Assembly: GCA_016793465.1 (NCBI GenBank)
Contig: JAEUJW010000022.1
Location: forward strand, 1 to 64,000
Source: Myxococcales bacterium
GTDB taxonomy: Bacteria; Myxococcota; Polyangia; Nannocystales; Nannocystaceae
Length of the DNA stretch: 64,000 nucleotides
Direction of reading: 5' to 3'
Of this stretch, positions 49,401 to 58,000 are shown one piece after another (the stretch's first letter is position 1; each line of letters begins with the position of its first letter). A model generated the notes under the pieces. The model searched no databases and had not been told where the DNA came from. It was given only the letters and a program-made list of their open reading frames with translations. A program made the position numbers and the translations under genes.

Positions 49401-50008
49401 TCCTCCACGCCTACTCGTTCGAGGCCACCGACGGCACCTTCTGGGACGGCGGCGTGATCGAGCTGTCGACCGACGACGGCATGACCTGGACCGACGTCAG
49501 CACCTGGGCCGACCCCGGCTACACCGGCATGCTCACCAACGAGGTCAACCCGCTGTTCGGCCGCCTCGCCTTCTCCGGCCAGAGCCCGAACTTCCCCGAC
49601 CCCACGACCCTGTCCCTCGACCTCGGCATGAACTTCGCCGGCCAGTCGATCAAGCTGCGCTTCCGCGTGGCCTCCGACGCGTACGTCGGCGCCGAGGGCT
49701 GGTACATCGACGACATCGCCTTCGCGGGCATCACCAACACCCCGTTCTCGCAGTGGATCCCCGACCAGTGCGGCGGATCTCCCGAACCCACCAGCTCCTC
49801 CGGCGAGGTCCCGACCACCGGCGAGGTCCCGACCACCGGCGGCGGCGGCTTCACCGTCGGCGACTCCGAGTCCGACGGCTCCAGCGGCTCGAGCGGCGAC
49901 GAGGCCCCCGGCCTCGACGACGAGGGCTGCGGCTGCAACCAGTCGGCCCCGCCCGCCGCCCTCCCGCTGCTCGCGCTGCTCGCCCTCCGCCGCCGCCGCC
50001 GCGCCTAA
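46442..50008 (+). CDS. M36 family (fungalysin-type) zinc metallopeptidase with PA domain and MYXO-CTERM anchor
   Basis: 1188 residues. A signal peptide is followed by a propeptide (FTP-like, LFVHDTGRGGIIVGLRQTVGDL). In the catalytic domain, HEWGHYIHHRL (residues 589-599) supplies two zinc His and the Glu base, and SEGWGDFNAV the third ligand. A PA-like insert sits before it (NDVAGKIVLADRGSCTFEVK). Downstream are beta-sandwich repeats and a Thr/Gly linker, then a GCGCN hydrophobic-Arg MYXO-CTERM end. It should degrade proteins outside the cell, fitting predation, and be anchored by sorting. Unusual for M36: HEWGH rather than HEYGH. Confidence 0.92.
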   Translation: MHRGLTGCSLVALCLLATPAHAATRPGPGAPRGPATAAAKTSLYYPPAPSPAPAGSTPEQAARHHLERAHGVRDARLLFVHDTGRGGIIVGLRQTVGDLEVYHGDHKVLLDRDLHLRAIAGAPHSSLGARAHFTGAAARAAAVRAALHHLYGLDLAAAPASEPARAGYSYLDVAVPGPVDLALRRPARVKPVYFPRGGALVPAHYVEIQATVGREPDAHALVLDAAGQVLHRKDLIARESFSYRVFSDPSGRPLDGPLEDYNPHPDGAPTGGPTKPVFPTLVEMEGFNHNPDDQPDPWLPPGATETLGNNVDAYCDHVNPSGLGGDNEFRAKINGFNSFDYIYDIALEPLADQTQVMAAVTSLFFVNNWHHDWWYDSGFNEAAGNAQADNYGRGGVGGDVLLAEAQDAALEGSRNNANMSTPADGESPRMQMYLWSPLVESVSFEADGTPYPVGQAMFGPKKYDVTADLVLADDGSDAPSEACTPLVNDVAGKIVLADRGSCTFEVKATHAQNKGAVGVVFVDSLPDMDEFPPGGDADVVDPTLPAVGLSLADGQLLKDALGQGAVTGHLLGDSSVERDGTIDNGIVAHEWGHYIHHRLVNCGTLQCGGQSEGWGDFNAVMHSIREGDDLEATYALGYYGTFDTTGYRSLRRVAYTTDTDKNPLTFRHIGDENPLPVVVPFIENNGAPNSEVHNAGEIWATMMWEVFIALHEAHAGEPFEDIRRLMGDYVVSGMMMTAVDPDYNEQRDGILAAAHAADQEDFVTIAEAFARRGLGTCAVSPDKFSMSNAGAVEDFEVRPNGRLLAAAIDDSTQSCDGDGVVDDDEVGQLRLTVRNFGIAAMSGATLTLSADSGSLVFPDGPAVAVPDLEPLSEAEVVVAVALGDGPPDVEDIKLTASLDTPGGCDTAATFVLPTVTNGDVQQNATATDDVDAPITPWKQGGTGEIWARAAGASGSVWHGIDSGSVSDAWLISPALDVSASDPLVVSFLHAYSFEATDGTFWDGGVIELSTDDGMTWTDVSTWADPGYTGMLTNEVNPLFGRLAFSGQSPNFPDPTTLSLDLGMNFAGQSIKLRFRVASDAYVGAEGWYIDDIAFAGITNTPFSQWIPDQCGGSPEPTSSSGEVPTTGEVPTTGGGGFTVGDSESDGSSGSSGDEAPGLDDEGCGCNQSAPPAALPLLALLALRRRRRA

Positions 50009-50010
50009 AA

Positions 50011-50214
50011 GCCCCACGAGCGGGTCCCCCACCCGCCACCCCGACCCGGTCACCGCCGGCGCAGCAGCGTCGCCTGAGGCCCCACGAGCGGGTCCCCCAC
50101 CCGCCACCCCGACCCGGTCACCGCCAGCGCAGCAGCGTCGCCTGAGGCCCCTCGAGCGGGTCACCGCACCCGCCACCCGACCCGGTCACCGCGGCGCCGC
50201 AGCGTCGGCGCTCA
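50011..50214. repeat. Three tandem 68-bp repeats, each with a GCGGGT-CCCCC-ACCCGC type hairpin
   Basis: Copies start at 50011, 50079 and 50147, exactly 68 bp apart. Copies 1 and 2 are nearly identical; copy 3 has diverged. They begin 2 bp after the protease stop and may terminate or stabilise its transcript. Confidence 0.8.
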
Positions 50215-50335
50215 CCATCGCTGCCGCTGTGCCTGAGCCGCACTGGCCAGTCCCCGCACACCGCAGCGCCCGTGTCCCCGACCACACCGGGCGCCGCATC
50301 GCGCGGGATCGCCACGCCCCTGCGACTTCGCCGGC

Positions 50336-51040
50336 GTGCGGGCAAATCGCGCGCTTAAAACCCAGCGCGGTTTCTGGTACGACCCCGGCACGCCCGCGCT
50401 CACCGAGATCCCCGCCGCCAGCCTCGGCACCGGCGAGACCTACCGGTTGATGACCGACCTCGTCGCCCCGCGGCCGATCGCCTGGGTGTCCTCGCAGGAC
50501 CCTCGCGGCCGCCGCAACCTCGCGCCCTTCAGCTACTACCAGGCCGTCTGCTCGCACCCCGCGATGGTCGCGCTGTCGTTCGCCTCGCACCCCGACGGCC
50601 GACCCAAGGACACCCTCACCAACATCCTCGCGACCCGCGAGCTCTGCATCTCCCACGTCAGCGAGCCGTTCGCCGCCGCCATGAACGCGACCTCGGCGCC
50701 CGTCCCGCCCGAGGTCAGCGAGTGGGACCTCGCCGGCGTGCCCGCCGAGCCCTCCGCGGTCGTCGCCCCGCCCCGCGTCGCCGGTGCGCTCGCGCACTTC
50801 GAGTGCCGCCTGACCCACGCCATCCCCCTGGGGGTGTCCACCCCCGGACGCCCCTCCTCGACGCTCGTGGTCGCCGAGGTCGTGCACTTCGCCGTGGCCG
50901 CCGAGCTCGTCCAGCGCGACCCGAAGGGCCGGCTCCGGCCGATCGATCCGGCCGCGCTGGCCGCCGTCGGGCGCCTCGGTGGGATCGCGTACACTCGAAC
51001 CACGGACCGCTTCGAACTGGCGCGCCCGGAGGCCAAGTGA
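50336..51040 (+). CDS. Flavin reductase-like (FMN-binding split barrel) protein
   Basis: 234 residues from GTG 50336. YRLMTDLVAPRPIAWVSSQD is the signature of the flavin reductase family; FSYYQAVCSHPAMVALSF and KDTLTNILATRELCISHVSE complete the FMN site, and THAIPLGVSTPGRPSSTLVV the central strands. It probably reduces FMN for a monooxygenase or is a flavoprotein oxidoreductase; partner unknown. It overlaps the HMG-CoA lyase gene by 4 bp (GTGA), so the two are coupled. The N-terminal 20 residues are atypical, and a later start is possible. Confidence 0.84.
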   Translation: MRANRALKTQRGFWYDPGTPALTEIPAASLGTGETYRLMTDLVAPRPIAWVSSQDPRGRRNLAPFSYYQAVCSHPAMVALSFASHPDGRPKDTLTNILATRELCISHVSEPFAAAMNATSAPVPPEVSEWDLAGVPAEPSAVVAPPRVAGALAHFECRLTHAIPLGVSTPGRPSSTLVVAEVVHFAVAAELVQRDPKGRLRPIDPAALAAVGRLGGIAYTRTTDRFELARPEAK

Positions 51041-52011
51041 CCGACCTTGAAACAACGTCCCGCAGCGATCGCGCCCCGTTGTTCGCGGCGATGCCGCCGG
51101 ACGTCTCGATCTTCGAGGTCGGGCCGCGGGACGGCCTGCAGAACGAGTCCACCATCCTGTCCGCCGACCGCAAGATCGAGCTGGTCGAGGGCCTGGTCGA
51201 CGCCGGCGTGCGCCGCATCGAGCTGACGAGCTTCGTCAACCCGCGCTGGATCCCCGCCCTCGCCGACCACATGGAGGTCGCCACCCGCGTGCGCCGCAAG
51301 CCCGGCGTCGCCTACAGCGCGCTGGTCCCCAACCTCCGCGGCCTCGACTCGGCCACGCGCGCCGGCATGCAGGAGATCGCCGTGTTCATGGCGGCCTCGC
51401 AGACGCACAACCGCAAGAACATCAACAAGACCACCGAGGACGCGCTCACCACCTACCGCGAGGTGATCAAAGAGGCCCTCGCCCGCAACATGCAGGTCCG
51501 CGGCTACGTGAGCACCGTCTACGGCTGCCCCTACGAGGGCCCCATCCCGCTCGATCAAGTCCTCCGCGTCGCCGACTCATTGTTGAACATGGGCGTCTAC
51601 GAGATCAGCCTCGGCGACACCATCGGCGTCGGCACCCCGCGCCAGGTCGAGTACATCCTCGACGGCCTGCTGCGCGCCGGCGTCCGCCTCGACCAGCTCG
51701 CGGTCCACTTCCACGACACCCGCGGCACCGCCCTCGCCAACATCACCGTGGCCCTGCAGTTCGGCGTCCGCACCATCGACTCGGCCGTCGGCGGCCTCGG
51801 CGGCTGCCCCTACGCCCCCGGCGCCTCCGGCAACGTCGCCACCGAAGACGTCGTCTACATGCTGCACGGCATGGGCATCAGGACCGGCGTCGACCTCGAC
51901 AAGCTCGTCGGCATCTCCGCCGGCCTCGCCGGCCAGCTCGCCCGCGAGCTGCCCAGCAAGTACCTGAAGGCGCACCTCGGCCACTGCGCCCGCGTCGGCC
52001 GCCTCGTCTGA
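51037..52011 (+). CDS. Hydroxymethylglutaryl-CoA lyase
   Basis: 324 residues. It cleaves HMG-CoA to acetoacetate and acetyl-CoA, the last step of leucine degradation. FEVGPRDGLQNE is the N-terminal catalytic motif, VHFHDTRGTALANI holds the metal His residues, and VGGLGGCPYAPGASGNVATED is the signature loop with the catalytic Cys (split as VGGLGGCPYAPG and ASGNVATED). GTG 51037 overlaps the flavin reductase stop. No leucine-pathway dehydrogenase or methylcrotonyl-CoA carboxylase is adjacent. Confidence 0.94.
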   Translation: MTDLETTSRSDRAPLFAAMPPDVSIFEVGPRDGLQNESTILSADRKIELVEGLVDAGVRRIELTSFVNPRWIPALADHMEVATRVRRKPGVAYSALVPNLRGLDSATRAGMQEIAVFMAASQTHNRKNINKTTEDALTTYREVIKEALARNMQVRGYVSTVYGCPYEGPIPLDQVLRVADSLLNMGVYEISLGDTIGVGTPRQVEYILDGLLRAGVRLDQLAVHFHDTRGTALANITVALQFGVRTIDSAVGGLGGCPYAPGASGNVATEDVVYMLHGMGIRTGVDLDKLVGISAGLAGQLARELPSKYLKAHLGHCARVGRLV

Positions 52012-52018
52012 GCCCCAC

Positions 52019-52322
52019 AGTCGGCCCTCTCGTCGCTCCGCGGACCTCGTCGCGCGCCACGACGCCGCGAGCGCCCGCCGGTTCGCGTCCTCCGCGAGGA
52101 AAAATTCCTCGCCACAAATGACAAAGGACCCCGACCGGATCGACCGATCGAGGCCCTCGTCGTCCGCGTGAGTCGGCCCTCTCGTCGCTCCGCGGACCTC
52201 GTCGCGCGCCACGACGCCGCGAGCGCTCACCGGTTCGCGTCCTCCGCGACAAAAAATTCCTCGCCGCAAATGACAAAGGACCCCGACCGGATCGACCGAT
52301 CGAGGCCCTCGTCGTCCGCGCG
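52019..52322. repeat. Two tandem 152-bp copies between convergent genes
   Basis: Copy 1 (52019-52170) and copy 2 (52171-52322) differ by only a few substitutions. Copy 1 contains the palindrome GAGGAA-AAA-TTCCTC; copy 2 has lost part of its left arm. They fill the space between the HMG-CoA lyase and RRM-protein stop codons. Confidence 0.85.
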
Positions 52323-52324
52323 GA

Positions 52325-52744
<420 letters not shown>

Positions 52745-52808
52745 CTTTCTCTCGTCTCGTGACATCCGCCCGCGGAGTGCGGCGCGGCAGATCCAACTGC
52801 CTGGATGA

Positions 52809-52850
52809 ATTGTCGGGGCGACAATGCGTACGGATCGGCGATTTTGTCAA
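52809..52850 (-). promoter_or_regulatory. Promoter TTGACA-N18-CATTGT with overlapping inverted repeat
   Basis: On the minus strand -35 TTGACA (52845-52850) and -10 CATTGT (52821-52826). ATTGTC-GGGGC-GACAAT (52809-52825) overlaps the -10 and start region and is a candidate operator. The leader to ATG 52744 would be about 70 nt, unlike the leaderless genes. Confidence 0.55.
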
Positions 52851-53232
52851 TCCGACCCGCGTCCCGGCCCCTGCGACCGCGCCAACGCCGCCGCCCTCGC
52901 CGATTCCGTTGAAAATACGCCTCGTTCCCCGCGGACCGCCGGTCCACGTCACACCCCCGAGCGGTCCGCCGTGAGATGTCCCCTCATCCGGCAGCACCCA
53001 CGACGTCGCACGCCGCGGCGAACGCGGAGCACAGGCTGTCCGACGGCGACATCCACAGGGGACACCTCCTCGTACAGCCTCACAGACACCCGCGACGCGG
53101 CCGTCGAGACCGCCCCGTCCTCATCACCGTCGCCCGGCGACCACCCACCCCGACCCGCGACCGGCGAGCCACGCCGAGGGCCCGCGGCAACCCCGAACTC
53201 TCGCTCAGGACCACCCGGGGCCTCCGCGGCGG
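52851..53232. other. Intergenic stretch, nothing recognised
   Basis: Between the RRM promoter and the end of the Cys-rich lipoprotein gene. No gene, repeat or clear regulatory site is seen. Confidence 0.5.
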
Positions 53233-54174
53233 TCAGAGCATGATCCCGCAGATCCCGACGTTCTCGTAGCCCGGCGTCTCCTGTCCGGGCTCGTACCAGG
53301 GCACGCAGTCGATGGTCGCGTCGAAGTCCTTGCAGGTGTCGGGCATGGTCGTGTCGCACCAGACCGAGCAGCAGTACATGTCGCCCGCGCAGTTGGGCAC
53401 GTTCTCGGCGAAGATGCACTGGAAGCCGCGGTCGCAGCCCGAGATGGCGTAGCAGGCGTCGCCGTACTGCCCGGGGATGTCCTCGAAGACCAGCGGCATG
53501 CACACGAAGTACTCCGAGCCGAGGGCGGCGATGTTCGGCACGCAGGCCTCGTCGTCGGAGCAGTTCTGGGTCAGCGGGTCGCACGGGGGGAAGCACAGCG
53601 GGACCGTGGGTTCGAACAGGAACGCGCACCTGTCCTCGGGCTCGGGGCAGGTCGGATTCTGCATGTCGCCCGAGCAGTAGGCCACGCAGGTGGCCGTGCC
53701 GCTGTTGTCGATGTCGAGGCACAGCGAGCCGGCGACGCAATCGTCGACGCCCTCGCCGAAGCCGCCGTCGACCTTGCAGGTCTCGCCCGGCAGCTTGTCG
53801 CCGGTCTGGGGCACGCACTTGGTGCCGTTGGGGAAGATGCCGCCGTCCATGTTCCAGGCGGTGCACTTCTCGCCGTTGTTGCAATCTTGCAGGAACAGGT
53901 TGCACTGCCCCCCGGATCCGCCTTGATCGGCGGGGGGCAGGGTGTTCTCGGAGGTCGGCGTCGGACCGGACTCGTCCGCGGTCGTGCTGCTCTCGCTCGT
54001 CGGCGTGGACGGCGAAGTGCCGCTCGCGTCGCCGCTCGTCGTGAGCGGCGCCGACGTCGACGACGGCTCGCTGTCGGAGTTGGAGGCGTCGGCGCCGGTG
54101 CCCTTGTTGCAACCCGCGAGGGTCGAGGCGGCGGCGGAGAGGCAGGCGAGGAGGGTGAGACAGCGGAGAGTCAT
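53233..54174 (-). CDS. Cys-rich lipoprotein with Ser/Thr linker
   Basis: 313 residues. A lipobox (AASTLAGC) is followed by a 70-residue Ser/Thr/Glu/Pro linker. The domain has about 26 Cys, opening with GQCNLFLQDCNNGEKCTAWN and continuing with CVAGSLCLDIDNSG, DDEACVPNIAALGSEYFVC and GDMYCCSVWCDTTMPDTCKD. It resembles the disulfide-rich surface domains of Myxococcota. Function unknown. A palindrome copy lies in its leader. Confidence 0.82.
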   Translation of the reverse strand: MTLRCLTLLACLSAAASTLAGCNKGTGADASNSDSEPSSTSAPLTTSGDASGTSPSTPTSESSTTADESGPTPTSENTLPPADQGGSGGQCNLFLQDCNNGEKCTAWNMDGGIFPNGTKCVPQTGDKLPGETCKVDGGFGEGVDDCVAGSLCLDIDNSGTATCVAYCSGDMQNPTCPEPEDRCAFLFEPTVPLCFPPCDPLTQNCSDDEACVPNIAALGSEYFVCMPLVFEDIPGQYGDACYAISGCDRGFQCIFAENVPNCAGDMYCCSVWCDTTMPDTCKDFDATIDCVPWYEPGQETPGYENVGICGIML

Positions 54175-54183
54175 GGGCGTCTT

Positions 54184-54216
54184 CTTCAGGTCCTTCAGGT
54201 CCGAAGGACCGTGAAG
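54184..54216 (-). repeat. Extended palindrome copy / leader hairpin before the 54174 lipoprotein
   Basis: In the mRNA the stem CTTCA-GGTCCTTC / GAAGGACC-TGAAG (13 bp with one bulge) ends 9 nt before AUG 54174. It contains the dispersed motif CACGGTCCTTCGGACCTG and may also terminate the upstream gene. Confidence 0.55.
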
Positions 54217-54219
54217 ATA

Positions 54220-54792
54220 TTACGCAAGGCTGTACTTCGTACCACGGGCCTTGCCCGACCATGTGATCCGGCCCGCCTCGATCAGTCGCGCGAGGCCCGC
54301 ACGGGCCTGCAGACTGGTGCCGCCGACCTTGCCGATCAGGGCGCCGGCGCCGGTGGGGGCGCCAGCCGCCTCGAGGGCCTTGAACAGGGCCTCGTCGTAC
54401 GCCGTGCGGCCCTCGGGGGTGCGGGTGTTGACGGGCTTGGCCTTGCCGCCGCCCCTGCGGGACTTGCGGCCCTCGCCGGCGGCCTCGACGTCGGCGGCCG
54501 GGGCGGCGTTCGCGGCCGGCGCCGCGGCCTTGTCGGCGGACTTGCGGCGACCGCCGCCGCGGCGACCGCCGCCCTTGGCGGCCGCGGCCTTGCGGGCGGG
54601 GGCCGGGGCGGCGCTGCCGGCGTGGATCAGTTCACCGAGGGTGATCTCCGAGAAGAGGCGGCCGAGCGTGCCCTTGCTGAGCTTGTGCAGCTCGCCCAGG
54701 GTGAGCTCCGGCGAGGAGCGAAGCGTCGAGATCAGGATGCGGCGTTCATTGTCAGCGATTGCGGCTTTGAATGCGGTCTCAAACTTGGACAT
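54220..54792 (-). CDS. Basic, Gly/Ala/Lys-rich DNA-binding-like protein with winged-helix ends
   Basis: 190 residues. An N-terminal HTH-like helix set (NERRILISTLRSSPELTLGE and LHKLSKGTLGRLFSEITLGE) is followed by a strongly basic linker (KGGGRRGGGRRKSADKAAA, KSRRGGGKAK). A C-terminal winged-helix-like domain (GALIGKVGGTSLQARAGLAR then LIEAGRITWSGKARGTKYSLA) ends the protein. The composition suggests a nucleoid-associated or histone-like protein. ATG 54792 lies 7 nt after a -10 box (TAGGGT) with an optimal -35 TTGACA, so its mRNA may be leaderless. Confidence 0.75.
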   Translation of the reverse strand: MSKFETAFKAAIADNERRILISTLRSSPELTLGELHKLSKGTLGRLFSEITLGELIHAGSAAPAPARKAAAAKGGGRRGGGRRKSADKAAAPAANAAPAADVEAAGEGRKSRRGGGKAKPVNTRTPEGRTAYDEALFKALEAAGAPTGAGALIGKVGGTSLQARAGLARLIEAGRITWSGKARGTKYSLA

Positions 54793-54799
54793 GGCGCGC

Positions 54800-54826
54800 A
54801 CCCTATCACAAAGGCCAGCTTGTCAA
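54800..54826 (-). promoter_or_regulatory. Promoter TTGACA-N15-TAGGGT, 7 nt before ATG 54792
   Basis: -35 at 54821-54826 (perfect TTGACA) and -10 at 54800-54805 (complement ACCCTA). The spacer is short (15 bp). The strongest -35 in the leaderless-type set. Confidence 0.52.
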
Positions 54827-55089
54827 CCCTCCGTTCGCGGCGGTCTGATGGTTTTTTCCCCGACCCCTTGCAGCGCCAACGAACGCGTACGCGATACCAC
54901 GTCGTCCGGCCGGGGTCCGCAGATAGGCGCCAATCACTATCCCCTATCGGATGTCCACATCGGCGGCAATTCCCCCGGACGACCGCAGGTCCGCCCCAGG
55001 TAGCACCCCGAGGTGATCCGACCCGGCGATGCGGTCCGGACATTTCCCCCGACCGCGTAACAACGCGAACGACGCCCGCGAAACAGCGT

Positions 55090-58000
55090 TCACATGCTGC
55101 GACGATACTCGCCGCCGACCTCGAACAGCGCCCGCGTGATCTGTCCCAGACTGCAGACACGCGCCGTCTCCATCAACTGTTCGAAGATATTGCCACCCGC
55201 GAGCGCGACCCGCCGCAGCTCCGCCAGCGCGGTCGTGGTGACGTCGGCGTGACGCGCCTGAAACATACGAAGACGGCGGATCTGCTCGGTCTTCTCGGCC
55301 TCGCTGGCGCGGGTCAGCTGGATGCCGCGGGCCTCCTCGTCGCCCGAGCGCTCGGGGTTGGTGAACGTATTGACGCCGATGATCGGCAGCTCGCCCGAGT
55401 GCTTCAACTGCTCGTACAGCAGGCTCTCGTCCTGGATCTTGCCGCGCTGGTACTGCCGCTCCATCGCCCCCAGGACCCCGCCGCGCTCGTCCAGCCGCAG
55501 GAACTCCCCCAGCACCGCCTCCTCGACCAGCTCGGTCAGCTGCTCGACCACGTAGCTGCCCTGCAGCATGTTCTCGGTGCGCGCGAGGCCCTGCTCGCGG
55601 GCGATGATCAGCTGAATCGCCATGGCCCGGCGCACGCTCTCCGCCGTCGGCGTGGTGATCGCCTCGTCGTAGGCGTTGGTGTGCAGCGAGTTGCAGTGGT
55701 CGTAGTAGGCGAACAGCGCCTGCAGGGTGGTGCGGATGTCGTTGAAGTCGATCTCCATGGCGTGCAGCGAGCGCCCGCTGGTCTGGATGTGATACTTCAG
55801 CTTCTGGCTGCGCTCGTCGGCGCCGTGCAGGTCGCGCATGGCGATCGCCCAGATGCGCCGGGCCACCCGCCCGATCACCGTGTACTCGCTGTCGAGCCCG
55901 TTCGAGAAGAAGAAGCTGAGGTTCGGCGCGAACGCGTCGACGTCGAGCCCGCGCGCCCGGTAGTACTCGACGAACGTGAAGCCGTTGGCCAGCGTGAACG
56001 CCAGCTGCGAGATCGGGTTGGCCCCCGCCTCGGCGATGTGATAGCCGGAGATCGACACCGAATAGTAGTTCCGGACCTTCTTGCGGATGAAGTAGTCCTG
56101 GATGTCGCCCATCATCCGCAGCGCGAACTCGATCGAGAAGATGCAGGTGTTCTGGGCCTGATCCTCCTTGAGAATGTCGGCCTGCACGGTGCCGCGGACG
56201 ACCTGCAGCGTGCGGTCGCGGACCGCCGCCCGCTCGGCCTCCGTCAGCGCCGCGCCCTTTTTCTCCTGCTCGAGCGCGACCTGCTGGTCGATCGCCGTGT
56301 TCATGTAGAACGCCAGCAGGATCGGCGCCGGCCCGTTGATCGTCATGCTCACGCTGGTCGCCGGGTCGCACAGGTCGAAGCCCGCGTACAGCTCCTTGGC
56401 GTCGTCGAGCGTACAAATGCTGACCCCGCTCTCGCCGATCTTGCCGAAGATGTCGGGCCGCTCGTCGGGGTCCCAGCCGTACAGCGTGACCGAATCGAAG
56501 GCCGTCGACAGCCGCTTGGCCGGCTCGCCGTGCGACAGATAATGGAAGCGCTCGTTGGTCCGCCCCGGCCCGCCCTCGCCGGCGAACATGCGCTTCGGAT
56601 CCTCGCCCTCGCGCTTGAACGGGAACACGCCGCCGGTGAACGGGAAGTAGCCCGGCAGGTTCTCGAGCAGCGCGAAGCGGACCAGCGCGCCCGGCTCGTC
56701 GTCCGTCGGCACGGCCACCCGCGGCTGCCTCGTGCCCGACAGCGTCGTCACCTGCGTCGGGTAGCGGACCTCGCTCTGGCGGATCTTCACAACGTATTCG
56801 CCGCTGGCGTAGGCCGCCCGCAGCCGTGGGATCTCGACGAGCGCCGCCCTCGCGTCCGCCCCGATCTCCGCCTCCACCTTAGCGATCGCCCGATCGAACG
56901 CCCCCGCCTCGACCTCCCCGGCCAGCAGCGCCTTCGACCGGCGCAGCGCCGCCGCCTCGCGCACCCGCTCGACCTGCGCCGCCGCCCGCGCCTTGTACTC
57001 GCGGACCGAGCGCACCACCTCGGCGAGGTAACGCGTGCGCTCCGGCGGGATCAGGTCGCGCGTGTCCGACGCGATCGCCAATTGCCCCGCCGCGATCTTG
57101 CACGTCCACGCCGAGCCCCCCTGCAGGCTCGCAGGGCCGTGAAGTTTGGCCGTGAGCGTGCGGCACACCGCCGCGTACAGCCCGTTGACCCCGCTGTCGT
57201 GGAACCGGCTGGCGACCGTACCGAACACCGGCAGGTCGGCGTCGGCCACCGAGTACGGGACCTCGCGGTTGCGGCGAAACTGCTTGCGGACGTCGCGCAG
57301 CGCGTCCTTGCTGCCCTTGTGTTCGAACTTGTTGATGGCCACCAGGTCGGCGACGTCGAGCATCTCGATCTTCTCGAGCTGGCTCGGCGCCCCGTACTCC
57401 GCCGTCATCACGTACAGGCACACGTCGGCGAGCCGCGTGATCTCGGCGTCGCCCTGGCCGATGCCCGACGTCTCCACGATCACCAGGTCGAAGCCCGAGC
57501 GCTGCAGCAGGCGGACCACGTCGTCGGTCGCGCGCGACAGCTCCACCCCGGCCGCGCGGGTCGCCAGGCTGCGCATGTACACCCGCCCGTCGCGCAGCGA
57601 GTTCATGCGGATGCGATCGCCGAGCAGCGCCCCGCCGGTGCGCCGGCGCGTCGGGTCGACCGAGACCACCGCGATGTGCCGCTCGGGGTGATCCCGCAGC
57701 AAACGACTGACGAGCTCGTCGGTCAGCGAGCTCTTGCCCGCCCCGCCGGTGCCGGTGATCCCGAGGATCGGCACCCCGCCGTCGTCGCCCGCGCGGACGG
57801 CCGCCAGCAGCCCCGCGGCGTCCGCCTCGTCCGCCGCCGCCGCCTCGACCGCCGTGATCAGCCGGGCCAGCCGCGAGGTGTGCCCGTCCGCGCCGCGCCG
57901 GTTGCCGGTCACCCAGGCCACCTCGGCCAGCGCGTCCGCCGGCGCCGTCGAGAAGTCCGCGCCCGCGAGGATCTGGTCGATCATCCCGGTCAGCCCGAGC

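Noticed and set aside
44768..50176. 1802-codon open frame on the minus strand opposite the amidase and protease genes
   Set aside because: It is the mirror of two genes with clear catalytic motifs; in GC-rich DNA the complement of GC3-biased codons rarely stops. No domain, signal or start context.
50011..50214. CRISPR-like array
   Set aside because: Repeats are adjacent with no variable spacers and no cas genes nearby.
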